Counted from the first letter of the stretch, positions 8,834 to 18,861 are shown. The stretch: 64,000 nt of DNA from Paenibacillus xylanexedens (GCF_007676705.1 NZ_VEBF01000001.1:1116001-1180000), one strand, 5' to 3'. Program-made: numbers and translations. The notes: generated by a model not told the origin, from the letters alone.

Positions 8834-10207
8834 ATGAGTTTGACCTTTTGCAATCTGCATTTCACCAAGCAACCAGATAAAGTGGTTTATGTATCCAACG
8901 CTTTAATGAAGAGCCTCAACCTGTCCGGCAAAAAAACGGTGCACCTGCGCTTCGGGCGTGACCGGGTGCCTGCGACGATCAAACCAATCAAAAAAGCAGG
9001 TAAACATCTCTATCTCGCCTCAGGTATCCGTAATCTGATGAATGTTCCCAAAAGGGGCAGTATTTATCTCCGTAACTTGCAGAATGATGAAGTTCAGTTA
9101 GGCCCACTGATCGGCGTACTCTCCGACGGGCCTTCGACAAGCACCAATCCATTCGGTTCCCGTACAGGTTTCATCAAACAGTTGCTCCGTGAAGGTAGCC
9201 GTAAATCCTACATTTACGCCTTTACTCCTCGGGATATCAATTGGCAGAACGAGACCGTATCCGGTTTTTTCCTGAATGATAACGGAAGCTTCACACGCAA
9301 AACAGTACCTCTGCCCGATGTTGTCTACAACCGATTGCCGAGCAGACGCTCAGACTTCTCACCAGCAATCAACCAGCTGCGGGAACGATTTGTTCGTCGA
9401 AAAATTCCGTTCTTCAACTGGAGCTTCTTCAACAAATCGGATATCTATACGTTGCTGGAGAACGAGCCGGCAGCAGGACGGTATATCCCTGAATCGATTA
9501 CCAATCCGTCGGTGGAACAGATGAAAGAAATGCTGGAACGCCATCAGTTTGTCTACTATAAGCCTACTGCCGGAAGTCTGGGGAACGGGATCTATCGCCT
9601 GACCTATTCGCCCAAACGTGGATATTTCGCACGTTATCGTAAAAAAGGCGGCAACGCACTCCTGCGCTTCGGATCTTTCAACAGTCTGATGCGTATGCTT
9701 CAGGGAAGACATGGTAAACAACTTCGCGGATATGTTGTTCAGCAGGGAATACGGCTGATCGAGATTGATGAATGTCCAATTGATTTTCGTTTTCACATGC
9801 ATAAAAATGGTAACAATCAATGGGTTGTTGTCGGGATTGGCGCCAAGAAGGCAGGGCGTGGCAGCGTCACAACACACATCAAAAATGGTGGCTCCCTAAT
9901 GACTCCTGAGCAGGCGCTCAGTCGCAACTTCGGCGATCGTGCGGGAGAAGTTCTTCAACATGCCAAGTCCGTCGCTATTACACTGGCCCAGGCGATTGAA
10001 ACTCAGCACCAGCATCTGATTGGTGAGATTGGCTTTGATCTGGGCATTGATCAGGAGGAACATGTATGGATGTTCGAAGCGAACGCCAAACCCGGGCGCT
10101 CCATTTTCCGTCACCCTTCACTCCGGGTGGAGGGAAAATCGTCGGTGGAGCACATTTTGGAACACTGCCTGTATTTGAGCAAGTTCCGGAAGAAGGAAGG
10201 CATTTGA
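8834..10207 (+). CDS. YheC/YheD family ATP-grasp spore protein 3 (long form)
   Basis: A 457-residue paralogue with the same N-terminal domain as copy 1 (SLTFCNLHFTKQPDKVVYVS onward), then the ATP-grasp module from LGPLIGVLSDG. Key motifs are YYKPTAGSLGNGIYRL, IDFRFHMHKNGNNQWVVVG and IGFDLGIDQEEHVWMFEANAKPG. A strong AGGAGG lies eight bases before the ATG. Its TGA overlaps the ATG of copy 4 (TGATG), so the two are translationally coupled. Confidence 0.88.
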   Translation: MSLTFCNLHFTKQPDKVVYVSNALMKSLNLSGKKTVHLRFGRDRVPATIKPIKKAGKHLYLASGIRNLMNVPKRGSIYLRNLQNDEVQLGPLIGVLSDGPSTSTNPFGSRTGFIKQLLREGSRKSYIYAFTPRDINWQNETVSGFFLNDNGSFTRKTVPLPDVVYNRLPSRRSDFSPAINQLRERFVRRKIPFFNWSFFNKSDIYTLLENEPAAGRYIPESITNPSVEQMKEMLERHQFVYYKPTAGSLGNGIYRLTYSPKRGYFARYRKKGGNALLRFGSFNSLMRMLQGRHGKQLRGYVVQQGIRLIEIDECPIDFRFHMHKNGNNQWVVVGIGAKKAGRGSVTTHIKNGGSLMTPEQALSRNFGDRAGEVLQHAKSVAITLAQAIETQHQHLIGEIGFDLGIDQEEHVWMFEANAKPGRSIFRHPSLRVEGKSSVEHILEHCLYLSKFRKKEGI

Positions 10208-11313
10208 TGAGCCTTCATGATGATTTCAAACCTGTCATTGCTGTTTTGACCATGCATGATAATCAGCGGATGTTCAGGGGGAATCATCAAAATTTTCAGG
10301 ATATTGTGCAGACAGGCGAGAGTATGGGATATGTAGTGTACGTTGTAACTGTGCGGGATCTGGACGTAAGTGGTCCCACCGTGAAAGGATATACGTACAA
10401 CAAGGGGAGTGGAAAGTGGGTTTCACAGCTTTTCCCCCTTCCCCATGTGCTGTACAATCGTATTCCCAACCGGGAAGACGAAGGAAAACCTTCCGTTCAG
10501 CGCAAAATTGACGAATGTATGCAGTCTGGAATCGAACTGTATAACCCATTCTTCTTCAATAAATGGAATCTGTTCGAATGGCTCAAGAAATCCAAATCGA
10601 CTCAGCAACTGATCCCTTATACTCGGCGGATGCGAAGTGCTTCTTCTCTGGGTGCCGTTCTACGGACATATCCCTATCTGTACCTCAAGCCCGAGAGCGG
10701 CAAAGCTGGAAAAGGAATCATGATGCTTAAATTCCAAGAAAAAGAGCGCCTTCCCTATCGGCTGAAAATTCAGACCACACGGAAAAACACGACCTATAAG
10801 ACGGCTACACTTGCCAAGTTATGGGCACGAATTCGCAAAGAAACCGGACGTACACCCTATATCATGCAACAAGGCATTGAACTGGCCTCTTCTCGTAAAC
10901 GTCCCTTCGATCTGCGTGTTCTTGTTCAAAAGAACAGCAAGGGTCAATGGAGCGTATCCGGTGTAGGTGCGAGACTTGCTGGCTCCCGCAGCATCACAAC
11001 TCATGTGCCGCGCGGCGGTAGCGTAGAGGATCCGGAGAAGCTGCTGACTGAACTTTTTGGTGAAGAAATGACAACCACCCTGATGAAACGTGTGAAATCC
11101 ACTTCATTGATGATCGCAAGACAGGTGGAACGAGGATCGGGTTACACGCTCGGAGAGATGTCCATGGACCTGGGCATTGATGACCTGGGGGAAATCTGGT
11201 TCTTTGAAGCCAATGCGAAGCCCATGAAGTTCGATGAACCACAGATCAGACGGCGGTCACTGGAACGCATATTTCATTACAGCGCCTATCTTGCCCGTCA
11301 GTCCAAACGATGA
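10207..11313 (+). CDS. YheC/YheD family ATP-grasp spore protein 4 (short form)
   Basis: A 368-residue short paralogue. The module starts at KPVIAVLTMHDN and shows YLKPESGKAGKGIMML, FDLRVLVQKNSKGQWSVSG, THVPRGG and MSMDLGIDDLGEIWFFEANAKPM. The ATG at 10207 overlaps the stop of copy 3, with AGAAGGAAGG upstream; a reading that begins at 10066 would overlap copy 3 by 140 bases and has no support. Length and layout match YheC. The substrate is unknown. Confidence 0.86.
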   Translation: MSLHDDFKPVIAVLTMHDNQRMFRGNHQNFQDIVQTGESMGYVVYVVTVRDLDVSGPTVKGYTYNKGSGKWVSQLFPLPHVLYNRIPNREDEGKPSVQRKIDECMQSGIELYNPFFFNKWNLFEWLKKSKSTQQLIPYTRRMRSASSLGAVLRTYPYLYLKPESGKAGKGIMMLKFQEKERLPYRLKIQTTRKNTTYKTATLAKLWARIRKETGRTPYIMQQGIELASSRKRPFDLRVLVQKNSKGQWSVSGVGARLAGSRSITTHVPRGGSVEDPEKLLTELFGEEMTTTLMKRVKSTSLMIARQVERGSGYTLGEMSMDLGIDDLGEIWFFEANAKPMKFDEPQIRRRSLERIFHYSAYLARQSKR

Positions 11314-11349
11314 TAGACAGGAATACTTGCAAAAAGAAGGTGATTGTTT

Positions 11350-12528
11350 GTGTCCTCACCTGTTCTGGGCATCATGACGTTGTACTTGAATGAACATCGC
11401 GCTCTTGAAGAACGAAGCATCTATCGCAGAATGATTCTTGAGGGGCGCAAGCGGGGACTCGATATCTATGTGTTCACACCTGCCGACGTACATCCGGGAG
11501 GCAAACAGATTGAAGCGATGGTTTTTCATGAGGGAAAAGGCTGGTCACGGGAATGGCGATCATTCCCGGATCTGATCTTTGATCGCTGCCGGATTCAACG
11601 CAACCGCAGATTCCAGCAACTTCTTGCGTTTCGTGAAAAGTATGGGCACCTGCTCTTTCTGAACAGACCACTGCGCAATAAATGGACCATTCATCAGACC
11701 CTTTCGGAAAAAGCCAACTTTCGCGAACACCTGCCAGAAACGGTGTTATTTCAGGATATGTCCGATGTGAACCGGATGCTCAAAGCGTCTTCTCTCGTCT
11801 ACCTCAAACCGATTAACGGCACTGGCGGACGTGGTATTCTGCGCGTTGAACGCAGTAGTAGTGAAGCCAATACGGTACTTGTACAGGGACGGGATCAGAA
11901 GCGTCGTATTATCACGCCACGCAAAGTCCATTTATCACGTCTCGGGGCGCTGCTCCAGCACTGGAACATGAAAGACAAATATCTTGTGCAGAAGGGCATT
12001 CAACTTCAGCTTCCGAATGGGCGTGTGCATGATTATCGCATGCTCGTTCAGAAGAACGGTGAAGGACAATGGGAGCTTACCGGATGTGCAGGACGTATGG
12101 GTGCAGAGAAAAGCGTAACCTCCAATCTGCATGGCGGCGGTCAGGCTGTAGCCATGAATCGACTCATGAAACAATGGATTGCTGATGAGGACCTCCGAGC
12201 AGAAATTAGCACAACTGCAGAGAAATTCGGCATTGATGTCGCTTCGTTTCTGGAAGATACGTATGGGGACTTATGCGAGTTGGCACTGGATTTGGCAATT
12301 GACAAAAGCGGACGGATCTACTTGCTCGAAGTTAACCCCAAGCCCGCACGTGAAGTATTCGCTCGCATTGGTGAGCGGGATATCTATTATAAGGCCATCA
12401 CTCAGCCGCTGGACTATGCCTTATGGGTGTACCGCAACCAGGCCAGTCGCCCGGTCAAACAAATCAGAACCACCCGGCTTGCAAGCAACAGAACATCTGC
12501 ATTGAAGAAGGCACGCAAAAAGAGATGA
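11350..12528 (+). CDS. YheC/YheD family ATP-grasp spore protein 5 (short form)
   Basis: The last of the array, 392 residues. Signatures are YLKPINGTGGRGILRV, HDYRMLVQKNGEGQWELTG, SNLHGGG and LALDLAIDKSGRIYLLEVNPKPA. The C-terminus is strongly basic (KQIRTTRLASNRTSALKKARKKR), unlike the other copies, which could anchor it to spore polymers or nucleic acid (inference). The start is GTG at 11350, seven bases after AAGGTG; the TTG at 11344 is too close to that site. A hairpin at 12548-12589 follows. Confidence 0.85.
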   Translation: MSSPVLGIMTLYLNEHRALEERSIYRRMILEGRKRGLDIYVFTPADVHPGGKQIEAMVFHEGKGWSREWRSFPDLIFDRCRIQRNRRFQQLLAFREKYGHLLFLNRPLRNKWTIHQTLSEKANFREHLPETVLFQDMSDVNRMLKASSLVYLKPINGTGGRGILRVERSSSEANTVLVQGRDQKRRIITPRKVHLSRLGALLQHWNMKDKYLVQKGIQLQLPNGRVHDYRMLVQKNGEGQWELTGCAGRMGAEKSVTSNLHGGGQAVAMNRLMKQWIADEDLRAEISTTAEKFGIDVASFLEDTYGDLCELALDLAIDKSGRIYLLEVNPKPAREVFARIGERDIYYKAITQPLDYALWVYRNQASRPVKQIRTTRLASNRTSALKKARKKR

Positions 12529-12547
12529 TCTGTTGATCACGAATAAA

Positions 12548-12589
12548 AGAGCGCCCAACCCTCTGACACATCACGGGGTTGGGCGCTCT
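12548..12589 (-). terminator. Terminator of the HAD phosphatase gene
   Basis: AGAGCGCCCAACCC at 12548-12561 pairs with GGGTTGGGCGCTCT at 12576-12589. The T-run (TTTTATTC) follows on the minus strand, so it mainly ends the HAD gene, but the hairpin also stands at the end of the convergent ATP-grasp operon. Confidence 0.85.
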
Positions 12590-12624
12590 CGTATGATTAC
12601 TGACGTTCTTAATCGTTGACTGGC

Positions 12625-13311
12625 TTATTCCGCTTCATCATACAGACGCAGCAGTTCTGTAAAATCAGAGATCAGCGCATCCGAGCCTGCCAGCTCTTCA
12701 TCACGGCCAAATCCTGCATAGGCACAGCCAATGACCGTCTGACCGTTCATTTTACCAGCTTCCACATCTGAGGAGCGATCTCCTACCATCCAGGCGTCCT
12801 GAATTCGATGCTTCTCCAGCAGGATCTGCACCAGGTTGATCTTCGAGGGAGTCTTGTATTGGCCTGCACTATATACGCCTTCAAAGAAAGGCATGATCTC
12901 GTGTGCAAACGCAACACCCTTGACATAATCCTCCAGCCCGTTACTTGCAACAAACAGCCGCACTCCTTGGTCCTTCAATGCTTGCAGCGTTTCTTTCACT
13001 CCTGGATACAATTGGGAGCTGCCTTGATCAAGCCCCTCAATCTCCAGTTGAAGCAGCAGTTCGTCTGCACGGCGATGTGCCGCTACCGAAGCCTCAGGCA
13101 TCACGACTTTCCATATATCTTCGAGCAACATGCCCAAGCTTCCGAGCATCCGTTCCTCTGGTGGTGTTTCTCCTTCAAAATGCCCTTCGGCACGCAATGT
13201 ATCAAATAATTGTTGGTAGGCTGGCAACAACAAGGTTTCTGTCTGGAACAGCGTACCATCCATGTCAAAAATCATCGCTTCCGGTTTGAGCAATACTGTC
13301 TCTTTGGTCAT
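12625..13311 (-). CDS. HAD family hydrolase (phosphatase)
   Basis: A 228-residue haloacid dehalogenase superfamily phosphatase. Motif I is FDMDGTLFQTE near residues 15-25, motif II is FVASNGLEDY, and motif III/IV is KINLVQ followed by MVGDRSSDVEAGK. A helical cap sits between motifs I and II (type C1). The layout is like phosphoglycolate phosphatases and pyrophosphatase PpaX-type proteins, but the substrate cannot be read from sequence. The ATG at 13311 has AAAGGAAC upstream; an in-frame start at 13428 would add 39 residues absent from the family. Confidence 0.85.
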   Translation of the reverse strand: MTKETVLLKPEAMIFDMDGTLFQTETLLLPAYQQLFDTLRAEGHFEGETPPEERMLGSLGMLLEDIWKVVMPEASVAAHRRADELLLQLEIEGLDQGSSQLYPGVKETLQALKDQGVRLFVASNGLEDYVKGVAFAHEIMPFFEGVYSAGQYKTPSKINLVQILLEKHRIQDAWMVGDRSSDVEAGKMNGQTVIGCAYAGFGRDEELAGSDALISDFTELLRLYDEAE

Positions 13312-13604
13312 GTCCAATGTTCCTTTCGGATTGGGATATATATATGTAGTTGGAATCGTTCCCTTTCCATGATAAACATAACGTTTGAACGTGTAAACCA
13401 ACGATTGTAAAACAGTCGACAACCTCAACCTTATACAAACTCAACAAACCTTATATTTTAGTTCAACAAACTATGTACAAAATAGATTGCTTTACGTATA
13501 ATACTTAAAAATAGTACTTTAGACACCTAATCTAAAGACCTAAACAACTCACATTTCCATTTTTTTCGACAATTACATATACCCCATAGAGAGGAATAAC
13601 AAAC

Positions 13605-15323
13605 ATGAATACGCGTAGGACCTTCAAGATTTTTTATAAGATCGGATTAGGATATTTACTTGTACTGGCTGTACTGGCTGGTTGCATTCTTCTGATTCAG
13701 AACAGTACCCGTCAGCTTCAACGGGAGCTTGATTTTCTGGTTGATCACGATATGAGAGTACACGCGCTAACCTATGAACTTGAAAGAAGCATGGTAGATA
13801 TGGAGACGGGACAACGTGGTTACATCATCACGGGTGAGGACAATTACCTCGATCCCTACACCACAGGAAAAGAACAACTGATTACTCTCAAAGATGAACT
13901 TGCGGTATTAATTTCGGACAACCCGGCCCAAACTGCACTCTTGGAAGACATACATAGTAACATGGAGAACTGGATACAGATCGCTGGTGAACCGGTCGTC
14001 GCCCTTCGCCAAGCGAATAATACGCAAGCCATTCGAGATTTTTTTGCCGATGATCCTGGTAAACGAGACATGGACCAGATTCGCACCTCCCTGGATACGT
14101 TTCGTACCAACGAACTTACGTTGACCGATACCCGTACAGAAGCGCTTAAGCAGAAAAACACAATCCTGAACTTGGAACTCTATGGTGCACTTATCGTGGT
14201 CGCCATCATCTCGTTCATCACTGCGTTAGTCCTGTCCCGTGCCATTGTTAGAAACATCCGTACAGTGAAGCAGGCACTGAATGACATCGCTTCTTCCAAT
14301 GGTGACCTGACGCTGAGAATTGCTACGCCCATGAAAGACGAAACCCGTGAACTCGCGGAGGCAGCCAATACGATGCTCGCTGGTTTGCAGCACATGATGC
14401 TTGACGTTCAGAGCAATGCCATGATTCTGAGTACTGCTTCGGATCGATTGGATAAAGGGGTCTCCGATAGCCATCTTGCTGGAAAAGAGGTTGCCACTGC
14501 CATGGAACGCGTCGCTGAAGGCGCTGATGAACAGGTAGCTCTCACTCAAACGATGGTAGCTGCAATGCAGCAATCTCTCACAGGACTTAATCGTGTCGCC
14601 TCCTCTGCTGCTGACGTGGCTGAACGTGCCGTGCGTACCGAATCCATTGCCGTAGATGGGCAACAGCGCATCGATAATGCTGTGGGCAAAATGAGTTCCA
14701 TTGAGCAATCTTTCCTCTCTGTACAGGGAGCCATTAATGAAATTTCGAAGATGTCTGATCAAGTGATCAACATTGCAGATTCAATGTCAGGTATCGCGAG
14801 ACAAACCAGTCTGCTCGCACTTAACGCCGGAATTGAAGCTGCTCGTGCTGGGGAAAATGGACGCGGATTTGCCGTCGTTGCCTCGGAAATCCGTAATCTT
14901 GCAGACCAAAGTGCAACATCAGCCAAAGAGATCACAAGTATATTGGAAACCGTTGTAGCGGGTGTTCAAAGTACAGTGCAGGTGGTTGATGAGAGCACTC
15001 TGCATGTGAATGAAGGGTTGCGAACTATTGAAGATGCAGGCAATGCTTTTTCAACGATTACTCAGCATATTCACAACCTCAGTGGTGAAGTACTGGAGGT
15101 ATCCGCTGTTGTAGAAGAGCTGACTTCCGGCAGCGAAACCGTGATGAAGTCCATTAACGAGGTATCGGCTGTTGTGGAGGATACTGCATCAGCTACGGAA
15201 GAAGTATCCGCCATGACGGAGGAACAACTTGCTTCTCTGCAGGAAATGTCCGACACATCCAAGCAGTTGAATGAAATGTCCGATTCGCTTGATCAGCTGG
15301 TTAAGCGATTCAAGCTTGAGTAA
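13605..15323 (+). CDS. Methyl-accepting chemotaxis protein with CHASE3-like sensor
   Basis: A 572-residue transmembrane chemoreceptor. Helix 1 is about residues 10-29, the extracellular CHASE3-like helical sensor about 35-185 (including [21 protein letters not shown]), helix 2 about 188-210, HAMP about 211-265, and the signalling domain follows with the conserved hairpin tip near residues 395-430 ([19 protein letters not shown]). The protein relays a stimulus to CheA/CheW; the ligand is unknown. GAGAGG lies before the ATG. It is a single gene, flanked by a long upstream gap and a terminator-like hairpin downstream. Confidence 0.93.
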   Translation: MNTRRTFKIFYKIGLGYLLVLAVLAGCILLIQNSTRQLQRELDFLVDHDMRVHALTYELERSMVDMETGQRGYIITGEDNYLDPYTTGKEQLITLKDELAVLISDNPAQTALLEDIHSNMENWIQIAGEPVVALRQANNTQAIRDFFADDPGKRDMDQIRTSLDTFRTNELTLTDTRTEALKQKNTILNLELYGALIVVAIISFITALVLSRAIVRNIRTVKQALNDIASSNGDLTLRIATPMKDETRELAEAANTMLAGLQHMMLDVQSNAMILSTASDRLDKGVSDSHLAGKEVATAMERVAEGADEQVALTQTMVAAMQQSLTGLNRVASSAADVAERAVRTESIAVDGQQRIDNAVGKMSSIEQSFLSVQGAINEISKMSDQVINIADSMSGIARQTSLLALNAGIEAARAGENGRGFAVVASEIRNLADQSATSAKEITSILETVVAGVQSTVQVVDESTLHVNEGLRTIEDAGNAFSTITQHIHNLSGEVLEVSAVVEELTSGSETVMKSINEVSAVVEDTASATEEVSAMTEEQLASLQEMSDTSKQLNEMSDSLDQLVKRFKLE

Positions 15324-15383
15324 CCCGATTCAACCTACTGAGCGAGTATCTTTATAGTTATATCTTGTGCATATATCAAAGGA

Positions 15384-15429
15384 AAGAAGCATCGCGGACA
15401 GGCTCACATGAGCCTCTGCGATGCTTCTT
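15384..15429. terminator. Hairpin between chemoreceptor and Gfo/Idh genes
   Basis: AAGAAGCATCGC at 15384-15395 pairs with GCGATGCTTCTT at 15418-15429, with a second nested stem (AGGCTC/GAGCCT). It lies between two convergent genes. No long T-run is present on either side, so strength is uncertain. Confidence 0.6.
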
Positions 15430-15467
15430 GGTGTTAAGGAGAGCTGGTTCATTTAGAGTTCCTTTTC

Positions 15468-16439
15468 TTATCCTGATTGTTCCGTATTCCGCAACGCTTC
15501 AAGCACAAGCTGTGCCTGATACCCATCGTTAAAGTCATATATCTTAGCTGGTTTGCCTTGTATACGGGCAATGACATGTTTAAGTACAGGCAATTCACTG
15601 GCGGATTCAAACACTTCCACCGGAGATAGTGGCTGCCCCACCAGGCCAGTTTTCAATTCTTCCCAATTTTCCAGGGCAATCGTACCGTTCGTGCCGTACA
15701 CCACCATGGATACACGTTCTTCCCCCGCAAATTGAGAGATGCCGTTTAGCTGAATTCGGGTTCCGTCTTCCAACCTCAGAGCAGCCTGTACTTCAAGTTC
15801 ACAGTCTCCATTCTCGGGATAATGAACCTGAGTGCTCACTACCCGGATGGCACCAAACACCTTTTGAATCATATGAATCCAGTGAATCCCCACTTCAAGA
15901 ATAAATCCACCCTGTTCCCGGCTCGTAATCCATGCATTCTGTTGCCATGATCGTGGCCACTGCGGGAATTGCAGAATCAGGTCTATTTTGCGAATCGCAC
16001 CCACAGTGCCCTGCTCAATCATCTCTTGCAACTTCAGCACTGAAGGTTCATGCGGCATAGAGAAATGAATGGCATGAACGACGCCCGCCTGTTGCGCTGC
16101 ATCCAGCATCTCTTTGGCTTCTACTACACTATTGGCAAGTGGTTTCTCGCAGAATACATGAATTTTGCGCTCCAGCGCTTCCATGACAACCGGATAATGA
16201 AATTTCGGCGGAACTGCAATATACAGCAGATCAATCTGATGTTCGTCCATGAGTTGCTTGTAATCCGTATACGTCCTAATCCCCGCATGGGAAGCTGCAA
16301 AAGCCGCCAAATTTTCCTCATTCGAATCACACACTGCAACAATCTCAATCTTCGTGTCCATCTTCGTATTCTCGACTTGATGAACCATATGTAATCCCAT
16401 TTTACCCAGCCCAATCAGAGCCATCTTAATCACTGTCAT
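15468..16439 (-). CDS. Gfo/Idh/MocA family oxidoreductase
   Basis: A 323-residue NAD(P)-dependent sugar or inositol-type dehydrogenase. The Rossmann fingerprint is ALIGLGKMGLHMVHQ near the N-terminus, and the conserved EKPLANSVVEAKEM carries the family lysine (CEKP). The C-terminal half holds the alpha/beta substrate domain (EVGIHWIHMIQ). The substrate is not evident. The ATG at 16439 has GGGGTG about six bases upstream; an earlier in-frame start at 16538 would place 33 extra residues before the Rossmann fold. It is a single gene on this strand. Confidence 0.88.
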   Translation of the reverse strand: MTVIKMALIGLGKMGLHMVHQVENTKMDTKIEIVAVCDSNEENLAAFAASHAGIRTYTDYKQLMDEHQIDLLYIAVPPKFHYPVVMEALERKIHVFCEKPLANSVVEAKEMLDAAQQAGVVHAIHFSMPHEPSVLKLQEMIEQGTVGAIRKIDLILQFPQWPRSWQQNAWITSREQGGFILEVGIHWIHMIQKVFGAIRVVSTQVHYPENGDCELEVQAALRLEDGTRIQLNGISQFAGEERVSMVVYGTNGTIALENWEELKTGLVGQPLSPVEVFESASELPVLKHVIARIQGKPAKIYDFNDGYQAQLVLEALRNTEQSG

Positions 16440-16848
16440 TCCATTCACCCCAATCCATTCCAGTATAGCAGAAAGCAAAGTATTGCCAACGCTATACACG
16501 AATGCGAAAAAGAGATGTCCCTCTTGCTGCCATGTCATTTTCCAGATTGAAAATCACCATTTCCAGACATTATTTTACATTATTTGTATCCTAGCTTTGA
16601 ATGGGTAATTTGTTGCAGGAATATATAACCATTTATTTTTGCTTTATCCAGCAACACTTTAAGCGTTACCAACTTAAGAATCAGGATATTTGACTTATAA
16701 AATAGGTTGACAAAAAACCACAAAAAAAGATACTCTTCCTAATAACAAGAATATATTTCCTCTTACAACCTCAGATAACGACTTGCATTCAACAAATGGA
16801 ATATGCGTATGGTTCAAATAACCTATTTCATGAAGCGAGGTGTCCCGC
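16440..16848. other. Divergent intergenic region
   Basis: 409 AT-rich bases between the Gfo/Idh gene and the TPP-enzyme gene. It holds the promoters of both; a candidate for the TPP enzyme is listed separately. I see no riboswitch, no tRNA-like fold and no convincing small gene here. Confidence 0.5.
16707..16736 (+). promoter_or_regulatory. Candidate sigma-A promoter of the TPP enzyme operon
   Basis: A consensus TTGACA at 16707-16712 is followed by GATACT at 16729-16734 (16-nt spacer) or TACTCT at 16731-16736 (18-nt). The -35 is perfect but both -10 choices are weak, which would fit an activated or low-level promoter. Confidence 0.45.
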
Positions 16849-18480
16849 ATGAGAACAGTTGCGGACTATTTGGCAGAAAGTCTACGAAATCTAGGTGTTA
16901 CTCATGTCTTTGGTATTATTGGAAAATCCATCTGTCCTGCTGTGCTGAAGATGGTGGATTACGGATTAGAATTCATTCCAGGCCGTCATGAATCCAGCTC
17001 AGGCTTTGCCGCAGCCGGTTATGCATTACAGACAGGCAAGCTTGGCGTTGCCTTTGCCACATCTGGGCCAGGCGGAACCAATCTACTGACTGCTGCCGCT
17101 CATGCAAAGGCCAACAATCTGCCCGTTCTATTTATTACGGGTCACCAATCCATCCAGGAACTGGGGCTACCTCAGTGCCAGGATTCCTCTTCCTATCTGG
17201 CTGATCTAGCCGAGATGTTCCGGCCTGCCACATTATTCAGCAAACTCGTTGAGCGTGGAGATCACTTCGGCACCCTACTGAATCATGCCTTATCCATTGC
17301 CCTTGGCCCGAATAAAGGCCCTGTTCACCTCTGTCTTCCTTTTGACGTACAGACTGAATTGTTATCGCAATGCCGGATTATCATTCCCGAACCGGAACCT
17401 CTTTTTAGTATATCTAACCTGAATCGTATTCTTCCTCTAATTCAACAGTCCAGTCATCCCTTAATTATCGCAGGTAAAGGTGTAAGTCGTGCCAGAGCGC
17501 ATGATGAACTGCTTCATTTGGCTGAAACATTCAACATTCCCGTCATTACCACTCCTGGTGGAAAAGGAGCGATTGCGTGGGACCATCCCCTGTATCATGG
17601 CCCATGTGGTGTTGGAGGTTTCCCACATGCAGACGACATGCTGAATCAAAGTGATCTGTATATTGTACTCGGTTCACGTCTGAGTGATATGACCATCTGC
17701 AACCTGAAGCCTGAGAACCACCCGGCACACCTCATACAATTTGATGCTGATCCTACGTTTGTAGGTAAGATCCTTAGCGCTCAAACCTTACATATCACGG
17801 GTGATTTGAAGGACAACTTGCAATATTTGCTGGGCACATTAGAAGACCTCCCTACTCCTGAGAGAACCACGTCCCCCATGGATTACACTGTCCCTTTACC
17901 TGATCTGCCCCAACTGTCTCTGGCTTCTGTGCTGGACAGTATGAGTGATCTGCTTCCGTACGATCATAAGTTGTTTGTTGATGATGGAAGCCATGGATTT
18001 CATGCGGTACAGCGATATAAAGTCAAAAAACCTGGCAGTTTTGTATTTGACGCATACTTTGCATGCATGGGTAATGCCATTGGTATGGCCATTGGTGCCA
18101 AAGCCGCTTCTCCTGAGGAAACTATCGTATGTATCACCGGGGACGGATGTTTCATGATGCTGGGGACTGAGATTAATACCGCAGTATGCAACAATCTTGC
18201 CGTGATCTTTATTGTCGTCAATAACAAACAACTGGACATGGCTCTCAAAGGAATGGAAAAAACAACAGGCAGGATCGATGGCACCTTATTTGAGGTTCCC
18301 ATGGATGCAGCCAAATTCGCCGAATCTCTGGGAGCTGTCGCTTTCCGGGCAGAGACACATGAAGAATTTTCATCTGCGCTGAGCACAGCCCAAACGTTGA
18401 ATCAGGTGACTGTCATTGAGCTTCTGACTGATCGAGATGAAATTCCACCTACGGCTCACCGCACCGTAACTTTGAATTAG
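16849..18480 (+). CDS. Thiamine diphosphate-dependent enzyme (acetolactate synthase-like)
   Basis: A 543-residue member of the pyruvate oxidase/acetolactate synthase/decarboxylase superfamily. The N-terminal Pyr domain has the catalytic glutamate in PGRHESSSGFAAAGYA. The middle domain is about residues 190-320. The C-terminal PP domain has the TDP motif CITGDGCFMMLGTEINTAV ending in VVNN. It is too divergent to name a substrate; no regulatory subunit gene is nearby, so branched-chain synthesis is unlikely. The ATG at 16849 follows GAGGTG. The AhpD-fold gene starts 12 bases after its stop, implying one operon. Confidence 0.87.
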   Translation: MRTVADYLAESLRNLGVTHVFGIIGKSICPAVLKMVDYGLEFIPGRHESSSGFAAAGYALQTGKLGVAFATSGPGGTNLLTAAAHAKANNLPVLFITGHQSIQELGLPQCQDSSSYLADLAEMFRPATLFSKLVERGDHFGTLLNHALSIALGPNKGPVHLCLPFDVQTELLSQCRIIIPEPEPLFSISNLNRILPLIQQSSHPLIIAGKGVSRARAHDELLHLAETFNIPVITTPGGKGAIAWDHPLYHGPCGVGGFPHADDMLNQSDLYIVLGSRLSDMTICNLKPENHPAHLIQFDADPTFVGKILSAQTLHITGDLKDNLQYLLGTLEDLPTPERTTSPMDYTVPLPDLPQLSLASVLDSMSDLLPYDHKLFVDDGSHGFHAVQRYKVKKPGSFVFDAYFACMGNAIGMAIGAKAASPEETIVCITGDGCFMMLGTEINTAVCNNLAVIFIVVNNKQLDMALKGMEKTTGRIDGTLFEVPMDAAKFAESLGAVAFRAETHEEFSSALSTAQTLNQVTVIELLTDRDEIPPTAHRTVTLN

Positions 18481-18492
18481 GAGGAGCATATC

Positions 18493-18861
18493 ATGAGCGA
18501 ACATGTAGCTCAGGGACTGGACCGTTTTGCTAAACTTTCTGGTGAGTACGGCGCAAGAGCCCTCGCACCAATCAAGGAGCATTTTCCCGAATTATCTGAA
18601 TTTATTATGGGGACAGCATATGGGGATATTTTTCAGCGCACCACCATTACGGATCAATGGAAGGAAGTCGCTATCATATCTTCTTTGATCACCCAAGGAC
18701 AGTATGAACAACTAGGAGTGCATTACACGATGGCTCTGAGTGTCGGGGTAACTGTAGATCAGCTCAAGGGGATATTGCTACATTTGGCTCCATGTGTAGG
18801 TGCTCCGCGCATCATTAGTGCATTCAATATTTTACTTGCCACCTTGGATGAAATACAGTAA
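18493..18861 (+). CDS. Carboxymuconolactone decarboxylase family (AhpD-fold) protein
   Basis: A 122-residue all-helical protein resembling PcaC. The core EVAIISSLITQGQYEQLGVHYTMALSVGVT matches the family, including the histidine of the LGVHYTMAL segment. It has no CxxC, so it is not an AhpD-type peroxidase reductase. PcaC-like proteins decarboxylate or tautomerise small keto-acid lactones. AGGAGG precedes the ATG. The tight pairing with the TPP enzyme suggests that the two act on successive intermediates of one 2-oxo acid pathway (inference). Confidence 0.85.
   Translation: MSEHVAQGLDRFAKLSGEYGARALAPIKEHFPELSEFIMGTAYGDIFQRTTITDQWKEVAIISSLITQGQYEQLGVHYTMALSVGVTVDQLKGILLHLAPCVGAPRIISAFNILLATLDEIQ

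Noticed and set aside
10066..10206. N-terminal extension of ATP-grasp copy 4
   Set aside because: It would overlap copy 3 by 140 bases in another frame; the ATG at 10207 has a good binding site and fits the family N-terminus.
16440..16848. T-box or riboswitch before the TPP enzyme
   Set aside because: No T-box core sequence, THI element or terminator/antiterminator pair is visible.
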